Of a stretch of 7,533 bases of DNA, positions 1 through 5,502 are shown piece after piece. Source of the DNA: Lawsonibacter sp. (GTDB lineage: Bacteria > Bacillota > Clostridia > Oscillospirales > Oscillospiraceae). Location: assembly GCA_022793355.1 (NCBI GenBank), contig JAAWCR010000165.1, forward strand, positions 1 through 7,533, in the 5' to 3' direction. The position numbers were made by a program, and so were the translations under genes. The notes below the pieces were generated by a model. The model made no database searches, was not told the origin of the DNA, and was given only the letters and a program-made list of their open reading frames with translations. Within the stretch, counting starts at the first letter, position 1; the number at the start of each line of letters is the position of its first letter.

Positions 1-1473
1 CACGACACCCGCGACTGGGCCTTCGCCAAGAAATTCGGCTGTGAGATTATCGAGGTGGTGTCCGGCGGCGAGGACGTGCAGAAGGAGGCCTTTACCGCCA
101 AGGACGACACCGGCATTCTGGTCAACTCCGACTTCCTGGACGGCATGACCGTCAAGGAAGCCATTCCCGCCATCACCAAATGGCTGGAGGAAAAGGGCAT
201 TGGCCACGGGCAGGTCAATTACAAGCTCCGGGACTGGGTGTTCTCCCGCCAGCGGTACTGGGGCGAGCCCATCCCTATGGTGTGGTGCGACAAATGCGGC
301 TGGGTCCCCCTGCCCGAGGACCAGCTGCCCCTGCTTCTGCCCGAGGTGGAGTCCTACGAGCCCACCGACAACGGCGAGAGCCCCATCGCCAAAATGACCG
401 ACTGGGTAAACACCACCTGTCCCTGCTGCGGCGGTCCCGCCAAGCGGGAGACGGACACCATGCCCCAGTGGGCTGGATCCAGCTGGTACTTCCTGCGGTA
501 TATGGACCCCCACAACGACAAGGCCCTGGCCTCCCAGGAGGCCCTGGACTACTGGGGCCAGGTGGATTGGTACAACGGCGGCATGGAGCACACCACCCTT
601 CATTTGCTCTACTCCCGGTTCTGGAATAACTTCCTCCACGACATCGGCGTCATTCCCCACGCCGAGCCCTACGCCAAGCGCACCAGCCACGGCATGATTC
701 TGGGCAAAAACCCCCACTATGTAGGCAATGTAGAAACTGAGGAGGAGAAGCAGGCCCTCATCGACAAATACGGCAGCCAGGCCATGCGGCCCTCCGTGAA
801 AATGTCCAAGTCCCTGGGCAACGTGGTCAACCCTGATGATGTCATCCGGGACTACGGCGCGGACACCATGCGGCTGTATATCATGTTCATCGGCGATTTT
901 GAAAAAACCGCCACCTGGTCCGACGAATCCGTCCGAGGCTGCAAGAAGTTCCTGGACCGGGTTTGGAATTTAAGCGAGAAGCTTAAGGAGGGGAAGGGTT
1001 GTTCCTCCGAAAACGAGCTGGCCATTCACAAGGCCATTAAGAAGGTCTCCTCCGACATTGAGGCCATGAAGTTCAACACCGCCATTGCCGCCCTCATGTC
1101 CCTGGTCAACGACTTCTATGCCAAGGGGGCCACCAGGGGCGATTACCGGCAGCTGCTGCTCATGCTCTCCCCCTTCGCCCCTCACCTGTGCGAGGAGCTG
1201 TGGGAGCGAAACGGCTTCGGCGGGCAGGTGTGTCTCCAGCCCTGGCCGGAGTACGACGAGAGCAAGACTGTGGCCGCCACCACTCAGATGGCCGTTCAGG
1301 TGGGCGGCAAGGTAAAGGCCAATATCCTTGTCCCCGCCGACGCCTCCGACGAGGAGGTGGTGGCCGCCGCCCTGGCCGAGCCCAAGGTAGCCAGGCTGGC
1401 CGAGGGCATGCAGCTGGTCAAGTCCATCGTAGTGAAGGGCAAGCTGGTCAGCCTGATTTTCAAGCCCCAGTAA
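1..1473 (+). CDS. leuS: Leucyl-tRNA synthetase, C-terminal 490 codons (5' end outside window)
   Basis: This cytoplasmic class I synthetase charges tRNA-Leu with leucine using ATP. The reading frame is open from base 1, so the gene enters from the left; roughly the first 330 residues, including the HIGH motif, are missing compared with a usual bacterial length of about 800-880. Codons below are numbered from base 1. Codons 1-5 read HDTRD, the conserved acidic motif of the CP1 editing domain that clears mischarged tRNA. An insert with four cysteines (C96, C99, C140, C143) looks like a zinc ribbon. The catalytic core shows FSRQRYWGEPIP near codon 81, a HTTLHLLYSRFW block near codon 198 and KMSKS at codons 267-271 (bases 799-813). 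The anticodon-binding helices and the small C-terminal domain (VQVGGKVKA, then VKGKLVSLIF) follow, and the gene ends in TAA. No terminator is visible before the rpsU promoter. Identification is certain. Confidence 0.98.
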   Translation, partial: HDTRDWAFAKKFGCEIIEVVSGGEDVQKEAFTAKDDTGILVNSDFLDGMTVKEAIPAITKWLEEKGIGHGQVNYKLRDWVFSRQRYWGEPIPMVWCDKCGWVPLPEDQLPLLLPEVESYEPTDNGESPIAKMTDWVNTTCPCCGGPAKRETDTMPQWAGSSWYFLRYMDPHNDKALASQEALDYWGQVDWYNGGMEHTTLHLLYSRFWNNFLHDIGVIPHAEPYAKRTSHGMILGKNPHYVGNVETEEEKQALIDKYGSQAMRPSVKMSKSLGNVVNPDDVIRDYGADTMRLYIMFIGDFEKTATWSDESVRGCKKFLDRVWNLSEKLKEGKGCSSENELAIHKAIKKVSSDIEAMKFNTAIAALMSLVNDFYAKGATRGDYRQLLLMLSPFAPHLCEELWERNGFGGQVCLQPWPEYDESKTVAATTQMAVQVGGKVKANILVPADASDEEVVAAALAEPKVARLAEGMQLVKSIVVKGKLVSLIFKPQ

Positions 1474-1501
1474 CATTCACAGGCTGTTTACAAATCTTCT
1501 C

Positions 1502-1530
1502 TTGACAGATGGACCACAAAGCAATATAAT
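1502..1530 (+). promoter_or_regulatory. Consensus SigA-type promoter for rpsU
   Basis: A perfect -35 box TTGACA (1502-1507) and a perfect -10 box TATAAT (1525-1530) are separated by the optimal 17 bp. Transcription should start near 1537, giving a leader of about 69 nt before the rpsU ATG. Both hexamers matching consensus predicts a very strong constitutive promoter, as expected for a ribosomal protein. It lies 28 bp after the leuS stop codon. Confidence 0.9.
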
Positions 1531-1542
1531 AGCAATGTTAAA

Positions 1543-1580
1543 GCCATAAAAATGGCCCTACGTGAGCGGGAAATCCCCGC
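1543..1580 (+). promoter_or_regulatory. Two small hairpins in the rpsU leader
   Basis: The leader contains GCCAT/ATGGC (1543-1547 with 1552-1556, loop AAAA) and GCGGG/CCCGC (1566-1570 with 1576-1580, 5-nt loop). The right arm of the second hairpin can instead pair downstream: CCGC at 1577-1580 with GCGG at 1586-1589, which reaches the start of the Shine-Dalgarno run. The pairings are seen directly. A regulatory role, such as feedback by S21 or control of translation, is only inferred. I recognise no known leader family. Confidence 0.4.
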
Positions 1581-1587
1581 CGCGCGC

Positions 1588-1597
1588 GGAGGGAGGG
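1588..1597 (+). promoter_or_regulatory. Double Shine-Dalgarno site for rpsU
   Basis: GGAGGGAGGG contains two overlapping copies of GGAGG. The downstream copy (1592-1596) ends 9 bases before the ATG at 1606. This fixes the start codon and predicts high translation. Its first bases overlap the self-complementary CCGCGCGCGG at 1580-1589. Confidence 0.8.
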
Positions 1598-1605
1598 AAA
1601 TATAA

Positions 1606-1788
1606 ATGTCGGAAGTCCGTGTGAGAGAAAACGAGTCTCTGGAGAGCGCGCTGAAGCGCTTTAAGCGCAGTTGCGCCAAGTCTGGAGTGCTGGCCGAGGT
1701 CCGTAAGCGTGAGCACTACGAGAGCCCCAGCGTCAAACGCCGCAAGAAGTCTGAGGCTGCCCGCAAAAACCGCAAGAAATTCTATTGA
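1606..1788 (+). CDS. rpsU: 30S ribosomal protein S21 (bS21)
   Basis: The product is a 60-residue, strongly basic small-subunit protein. S21 sits on the platform of the 30S subunit near the 3' end of 16S rRNA and helps start translation on natural mRNAs. The sequence begins MSEVRVRENESLESALKRFK, the usual S21 opening, and continues through CAKSGVLAEVRKREHYESPS to a Lys/Arg-rich tail ending RKKFY. Length and motifs match Firmicute S21 throughout. The ATG is set by a strong Shine-Dalgarno site 9 bases upstream, and the stop is TGA. It is a single-gene unit with its own consensus promoter and terminator, possibly also receiving transcripts that run through from leuS. Nothing is unusual in the protein itself. 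Confidence 0.97.
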   Translation: MSEVRVRENESLESALKRFKRSCAKSGVLAEVRKREHYESPSVKRRKKSEAARKNRKKFY

Positions 1789-1795
1789 GCACCTG

Positions 1796-1829
1796 ACGCC
1801 GCCGAAACGTGGATTTCGGCGGCGTTTTT
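1796..1829 (+). terminator. Rho-independent terminator of rpsU
   Basis: A 12-bp perfect stem pairs 1796-1807 (ACGCCGCCGAAA) with 1814-1825 (TTTCGGCGGCGT) around a 6-nt loop. A run of five Ts (1825-1829) follows. It begins 7 bases after the rpsU stop codon and is a textbook intrinsic terminator. Confidence 0.93.
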
Positions 1830-1872
1830 GTCCCCCAAAAGGGAGCAGCCGCAGACATACAGGCAAAGAGCT

Positions 1873-1895
1873 GAAAAGCAGCAAGGCTGCTTTTC
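1873..1895 (-). terminator. Distal hairpin in the convergent gap, candidate bidirectional terminator
   Basis: A perfect 10-bp inverted repeat pairs GAAAAGCAGC (1873-1882) with GCTGCTTTTC (1886-1895) around a 3-nt loop. A-rich and T-rich ends occur in both orientations, so it could end transcripts from either side. For the chemoreceptor gene on the - strand it is the second hairpin after the stop codon. The short T run makes its strength uncertain. Confidence 0.5.
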
Positions 1896-1905
1896 TCCAA
1901 TGGGA

Positions 1906-1933
1906 AAGCGGGGCGGAAAATTCCGCCCCGCTT
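1906..1933 (-). terminator. GC-rich hairpin after the chemoreceptor gene, probable terminator
   Basis: AAGCGGGGCGG (1906-1916) pairs perfectly with CCGCCCCGCTT (1923-1933) around a central AAAATT, 8 bases beyond the stop codon of the - strand chemoreceptor gene. On the - strand only three Ts follow the stem. On the + strand the stem is followed by CGATTTTT, so it could also catch leftover rpsU transcripts. The stem is certain; the direction it serves is inferred. Confidence 0.6.
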
Positions 1934-1940
1934 CGATTTT

Positions 1941-3914
1941 TCAGCTTTTCGCCAGAATAAACCGCTCCACCAGCTGCTTCAGGCTGTCGGCCTCAGCGGA
2001 CAGCTCCTCGCTGGCCGCAGCACTCTCCTGTGCAGTGGCACTGTTGGTCTGCACCACGGCAGAAATCTGGTCGATGCCCTCGGTAACCTGTGTGATGGCA
2101 GCGGTCTGGCTTTCAACGGCCTTCACAACAATCTCCATCTGTTCCGACACGTGCCCGGCCAGCTCGCTCGTCCGGTTCAGGGAATCGGTGACCTTGCCGA
2201 CCACCCGGCTTCCCTCATTCACCGCGTCAATTGAACTCTCAATCAGCTCCTTGGTGGCCTTGGCGGCCTCGTCGGACTTGGAAGCAAGGTTACGCACCTC
2301 ATCCGCCACCACCGCGAATCCTTTGCCGGCGCTGCCAGCCCGGGCGGCCTCCACCGCGGCGTTCAGGGCCAGGATGTTGGTTTGGAAGGCAATATCTTCA
2401 ATGGTCGCAATAATTTTGGAGATTTCGGAAGACGAGGTAGAAATCTTCCCCATGGCTTTGTTCAGATCCGCCACATAGTCCACGCTGACCCCCAGCTGTG
2501 CGCCGGCCTGCTCCACATAGCTGCCCGCCTCCTCGGAGGCGGCGGCGGTCTGTTTGGCGCTGTGTGATATCTCTGTCACGGTGGCAGCCAACTCCTCCAC
2601 GGCGCTGGCCTGCTCCATCGAGCCCTGACTCAGGGTCTGCGCTCCCATTGAGACCTGTCCTCCGGCGGAGGAAACTTGGCTCGCCGAGGCGTCAATCTGG
2701 CGGATAGTGTCGCTCAGGGAGATTTTCAGGTTGCGCATTGTCAGCAGAATGCTCTGGAATCGACCCACATAGGCATCCCGATGGGCGGACTTGATATCAA
2801 AATTCTGCTTTGCCATCTCCGTCAGCAAATAGCCGATGTCGTTGATAATGGTGTTCAGGCCTGTCACCATCTCCGCAGTGGAACGGGTCAGCTCTGCGGT
2901 CTCATCCTGGCCGGTGACCTGGGGCACGGGCGAATCCAGATCGCCCTCTACCAACAGCTTCATCCGCTCGGCGCAGGCCTGCATGGGCACGCTGATGTTG
3001 CTTGACAGCTTCAGGGCCACTACAATCGAGGCCAGAATGGAGGCCACGATAACCGCCACATTGATGAGCATCCCTACATATGTATCGGCCAGATAATTGA
3101 TCTCGGGCGAATCGACCGCCACGCTCCAGCCGTCCGTCCCGCTTACAGGCGCGTAAGCCAGGAACCGGGGGCCGTCGGAGGCCTTGATTCTTCCAAAACC
3201 GTTCTCTCCCCGGCGCATGGCTTCGTGGAGGACCGCCCGGCTCTTTAACGACTTGTCGCTCTGGGCGTCCCGCTCGATATTCTGGGTGGTGATAGTATCC
3301 AGAGTGATATCGGCGATAGTGTCGCCGGATTTGTTAATCATATAGGCCCGGCAATTCTCCCCCACCTTGATAGAGGAGACGATATCATTCAGGAAGGTCT
3401 CCGGGGGCACGAAATAGACCACGCCCGCAATCTCGCCGCCGTACTTCCCGTTGGCGTAGAGCGGGGCCGCCACCATGATGGACAGCTCCCCTGTGACCTT
3501 GCTCACCAGCGGCTCTGAGACATAGACGTTCCCCTTCATCGCCTGCTGCACATACTCCCGGTCAGAGTAGTCCTTGCCGTCAAAAATACTGATTCCGTCT
3601 TTATCAATAATATTGCCCCGCTGGAAGCCGTGCATGCGGACGCGCTCGTTGATAATGGTGCGTTTTTCCTCCAGCGACGAGGACCAGCTGGACAACTGCG
3701 GGGTACAGCCGGTATCAATCGCCACATTTTTATATGCGGTCAGCTCCTGTTCAATGCGGTCTGCGGCCAGAACCGCAGTCTCGCTCATCAACTGATCCAC
3801 AGTGGCAATGGTGCTTCTGTAATTCAGCGCGATACTGGATGCTCCCACTGCGAGCAGGGCAATCAGGACTGTCACCATCAGACACACAGTTATCTTCTTG
3901 CGGATACTTTTCAT
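1941..3914 (-). CDS. Methyl-accepting chemotaxis protein (dCache-HAMP-MCP signal)
   Basis: This 657-residue inner-membrane chemoreceptor should sense an outside ligand and control the CheA/CheW kinase complex, hence flagellar motion. Residues 8-30 are the first membrane helix. Residues about 33-275 form the extracellular sensor and look like a dCache domain, with DREYVQQAMKGNVYVSEP near 118-135 and GGEIAGVVYF near 159-168. Residues 279-302 are the second membrane helix and 303-356 the HAMP domain. Residues about 361-400 resemble a second HAMP-like unit (EMAKQNFDI then AYVGRF). The cytoplasmic coiled coil follows, with the conserved hairpin tip at about 506-545 (IAFQTNILALNAAVEAARAG, GKGFAVVADEVRNLA). 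There is no C-terminal NWETF-type tether. The ATG has GAGGTG 7 bases upstream. The ligand cannot be told; the sensor lacks an obvious full amino-acid-binding motif. No che genes are nearby, so it is a stand-alone receptor with its own promoter. Confidence 0.95.
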   Translation of the reverse strand: MKSIRKKITVCLMVTVLIALLAVGASSIALNYRSTIATVDQLMSETAVLAADRIEQELTAYKNVAIDTGCTPQLSSWSSSLEEKRTIINERVRMHGFQRGNIIDKDGISIFDGKDYSDREYVQQAMKGNVYVSEPLVSKVTGELSIMVAAPLYANGKYGGEIAGVVYFVPPETFLNDIVSSIKVGENCRAYMINKSGDTIADITLDTITTQNIERDAQSDKSLKSRAVLHEAMRRGENGFGRIKASDGPRFLAYAPVSGTDGWSVAVDSPEINYLADTYVGMLINVAVIVASILASIVVALKLSSNISVPMQACAERMKLLVEGDLDSPVPQVTGQDETAELTRSTAEMVTGLNTIINDIGYLLTEMAKQNFDIKSAHRDAYVGRFQSILLTMRNLKISLSDTIRQIDASASQVSSAGGQVSMGAQTLSQGSMEQASAVEELAATVTEISHSAKQTAAASEEAGSYVEQAGAQLGVSVDYVADLNKAMGKISTSSSEISKIIATIEDIAFQTNILALNAAVEAARAGSAGKGFAVVADEVRNLASKSDEAAKATKELIESSIDAVNEGSRVVGKVTDSLNRTSELAGHVSEQMEIVVKAVESQTAAITQVTEGIDQISAVVQTNSATAQESAAASEELSAEADSLKQLVERFILAKS

Positions 3915-3974
3915 CTATCTGCACCTCAACTTTCGCGGCCGCTTCACACAGTCATACCGCAATTTCATGATTTA

Positions 3975-4004
3975 ATTATATGTGTAAAGAGCCCCCCCTG
4001 TCAA
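3975..4004 (-). promoter_or_regulatory. Consensus promoter of the chemoreceptor gene with a poly-G spacer
   Basis: On the - strand, TTGACA (4004-3999) and TATAAT (3980-3975) both match the SigA consensus. They are 18 bp apart, one more than optimal. The spacer starts with seven consecutive Gs (3998-3992). Transcription should start near 3968, giving a leader of about 54 nt that contains the palindrome GCGGCCGC at 3935-3942. No SigD (flagellar sigma factor) promoter was found by eye, although chemoreceptor genes in Firmicutes often have one. Confidence 0.82.
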
Positions 4005-4033
4005 TGGGTTCTGTCCACTTTGCGCTCTATCCG

Positions 4034-4046
4034 TAAAATTATTTTA
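4034..4046. repeat. AT-rich palindrome upstream of the chemoreceptor promoter
   Basis: TAAAATTATTTTA is a perfect palindrome about its central T. It lies 30 bp upstream of the -35 box of the chemoreceptor promoter, at roughly -66 to -78. It could be a regulator binding site or simply AT-rich spacer. No known operator is recognised. Confidence 0.3.
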
Positions 4047-4090
4047 GTAGACCGCCGCTGTAATTTAGTAAGTTCTCCATATCCATACAG

Positions 4091-4120
4091 AAAGGGGGGC
4101 GGCCCCATAGGACCGCCCCC
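4091..4120 (-). terminator. Terminator after the 194-residue gene
   Basis: GGGGGCGG (4095-4102) pairs with CCGCCCCC (4113-4120). In - strand orientation the stem is followed by C and TTT (4093-4091). It begins 12 bases past the stop codon of the gene ending at 4132 and separates it from the chemoreceptor promoter. The stem is very stable but the T run is short. Confidence 0.7.
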
Positions 4121-4131
4121 GCTATGCCAGA

Positions 4132-4716
4132 TTACTCCGGCCTCTTGATTACCTCAAACCAGGCGTTTGTGTCGATAAAATCGTCAAATTTTACCCCCAG
4201 CGACAGCACATCCCGGAACGTGTTTTGCAGGCCAAGTATATTGAAACCATACCGCTTCATACAGGTGAGGAAATTGTCATAGTGCCTGTTGTCGCCGCAG
4301 GAAATCAGCTTGGCCTCCATGGAGTGCTCCGGCTTCGCGTCCGTAATACTGCTGTTGCCGGCGGAGTCCACAAAAAACGACTTTCCTTCAAAGCCGCTGC
4401 CGTTCCACCCGCAGACCAAGCTGAACACATCGCACTCACCCTGCTCCGCCATTTCCCGATGTCTCGCGGAGACTGTTTTGAAAACCTCCTCCAGGCTGTC
4501 AGCGCAGTCCTCTTTCACCGTAAAATCCATGTTCAGATAGTCCTGGAACAGATAGTAGTTGTCCTCAATCACCCCTGACAGGCCGATGATGACACACTCG
4601 TTCAGCTTGAACACCTTTTTGAAATTATGGAGCACCCCGCCACTATCCAGATTTGCCTGCTGCTCCCCGCAGACAAGGGCGAACTGATCGCAAATTACCG
4701 CTTGCACTAAACTCAT
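4132..4716 (-). CDS. Unrecognised 194-residue protein, likely HslV/proteasome-like Ntn-hydrolase fold
   Basis: I know no name for this gene. Compared by eye with E. coli HslV, and counting from Ser2 as residue 1 after Met removal, residues 1-37 align without a gap and with about ten identities. Ser1 falls on Thr1, Glu17 on Asp17 and Lys33 on Lys33 (NFKKVFKL against NVKKVRRL). GLSGVIEDNYYLF then matches GFAGGTADAFTLF, LISCGDNRHY matches LIAIGSGGPY, and DTNAWFEVI matches YTNHFHTIEE near the C-terminus. This suggests a cytoplasmic peptidase or a dead relative of one. It has no signal peptide or membrane segment and is about 18 residues longer than HslV. GGAG lies 5 bases before the ATG, which supports the start that exposes Ser. 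The Ser of the HslV GSGG loop is Asp here. It lies 78 bp downstream of atpD behind a hairpin, has no clear promoter and no neighbouring hslU. The gene is solid; the fold is inference. Confidence 0.62.
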   Translation of the reverse strand: MSLVQAVICDQFALVCGEQQANLDSGGVLHNFKKVFKLNECVIIGLSGVIEDNYYLFQDYLNMDFTVKEDCADSLEEVFKTVSARHREMAEQGECDVFSLVCGWNGSGFEGKSFFVDSAGNSSITDAKPEHSMEAKLISCGDNRHYDNFLTCMKRYGFNILGLQNTFRDVLSLGVKFDDFIDTNAWFEVIKRPE

Positions 4717-4737
4717 GATAACTCCAATCTTCTGTAC

Positions 4738-4781
4738 AAAAGATGGTACCGCCCAATTTGTCGCCAGGCAGTACCATCTTT
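4738..4781 (-). terminator. Hairpin ending the V-ATPase operon, possible attenuator for the next gene
   Basis: AAAGATGGTAC (4739-4749) pairs perfectly over 11 bp with GTACCATCTTT (4771-4781). After one mismatch, three more pairs (GCC/GGC) extend the stem. On the - strand the stem ends in TTTT (4741-4738). It lies 13 bases beyond the atpD stop codon and ends 21 bases before the start codon of the next gene. It is a plausible intrinsic terminator, but the short T run and tight spacing leave partial read-through possible. Confidence 0.72.
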
Positions 4782-4794
4782 CCTTATAAAGCCG

Positions 4795-5502
4795 TTAAAC
4801 CTGCGCCGGCGCTTCCCCGCCGAAGGCTTCAATGGCCTGAGCGGTCTCGGCCCGCTTCTCCTCGATGGCCTCTTTCAAAATCAAGTCCTTCACCTTCATG
4901 AGCCGGATGGTGTTGGAACGTTCGTTCTCGTCCAGCTTCATGGTGATATACTTGATGTTGGCCTGCATCTCGGGGATTTTCACATACTCCAGGGCGTTAA
5001 CCCGGCGGCGGGTCTTTTCAATCTCCTCCGCCAGCAGCTGGGAGGTCTTTTCCACCTCCGCCAGCCGGAGCATATCGCTGAGCACCCGGGACAGAGCGTC
5101 CACCGCGTCGTCCAGCTCACCGCTGGTCTGGGCAAAGCCGTAGGGATAAACCTCGCCGGGGTCCTGGCTGCTGGTACGGAACTGGTACTGGGGCACATCC
5201 ACTGACATAATGTTTTGGAAGGTCATGTCCAGCTCCACAGATTGCTTGGGGTAGAGCAGCGACTGCTCCAGCATCTCCGGGGACATGAGCGCGGCAGCCA
5301 CGGTAAAAGCGCCGTGGGCCCGCATCAGCCCCTCTTCCACCCGCTTGCGGAGGGCGCGGTTTTCACGCACCACGTCCATGAACTGCTTCATCAGCTCGTC
5401 CCGCTTGTCTTTCAGCAGCTTGTGGCCACGAATCGACGTACGCAGGCGGTTTTTCAGCCGGTTCAGCTCCTGTCGGGTGGGGTTGATTGTTGTGGAAGGC
5501 AT
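4795..5502 (-). CDS. atpD: V-type ATP synthase subunit D (central rotor stalk)
   Basis: Subunit D is the long coiled-coil shaft of the A/V-type ATPase. It sits inside the A3B3 head and transmits rotation between ATP turnover and the membrane ion ring. The product has 235 residues, near the family's usual 200-230. The N-terminal helix opens NPTRQELNRLKNRL (7-20) and continues HKLLKDKRDELMKQF (27-41), the usual D signature. The C-terminal helix carries EKTRRRVNALEYVKIPEM (162-179). The middle region (about 85-135) is the less conserved globular part, and the C-terminal tail is Ala/Glu-rich. The ATG directly follows the atpB stop codon, with a G-rich Shine-Dalgarno inside the end of atpB, so translation is probably coupled. 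It is the last ATPase gene here, followed by a hairpin. The symbol atpD here means the V-type D subunit, not F1 beta; ntpD is a synonym. Confidence 0.95.
   Translation of the reverse strand: MPSTTINPTRQELNRLKNRLRTSIRGHKLLKDKRDELMKQFMDVVRENRALRKRVEEGLMRAHGAFTVAAALMSPEMLEQSLLYPKQSVELDMTFQNIMSVDVPQYQFRTSSQDPGEVYPYGFAQTSGELDDAVDALSRVLSDMLRLAEVEKTSQLLAEEIEKTRRRVNALEYVKIPEMQANIKYITMKLDENERSNTIRLMKVKDLILKEAIEEKRAETAQAIEAFGGEAPAQV

Noticed and set aside
970..1476. Open frame of 168 codons on the - strand, opposite leuS
   Set aside because: It lies entirely against conserved leuS coding sequence, and its Gly/Leu/His-rich translation resembles no protein. It is an antisense shadow.
1474..1605. T-box leader or tRNA gene in the leuS-rpsU gap
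   Set aside because: The gap follows leuS rather than preceding it. It has no T-box core sequence or tRNA-like fold, and is too short once the promoter is counted.
1828..2478. Open frame of 216 codons on the + strand, opposite the 3' end of the chemoreceptor gene
   Set aside because: It starts within the convergent gap near the rpsU terminator, and nearly all of it mirrors the highly conserved signalling domain. Its Ser/Ala-rich translation shows no domain.
3931..4093. SigD-type flagellar promoter for the chemoreceptor gene
   Set aside because: TAAA words occur in the AT-rich stretch but none is followed at the right distance by a GCCGATAA-like box. The SigA-type pair is far better.
4783..4790. 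TTTATAAG on the - strand as a -10 box for the HslV-like gene
   Set aside because: The position 17 bp upstream reads CGCCGG, nothing like TTGACA, and a transcript starting there would run straight into the hairpin at 4738-4781.
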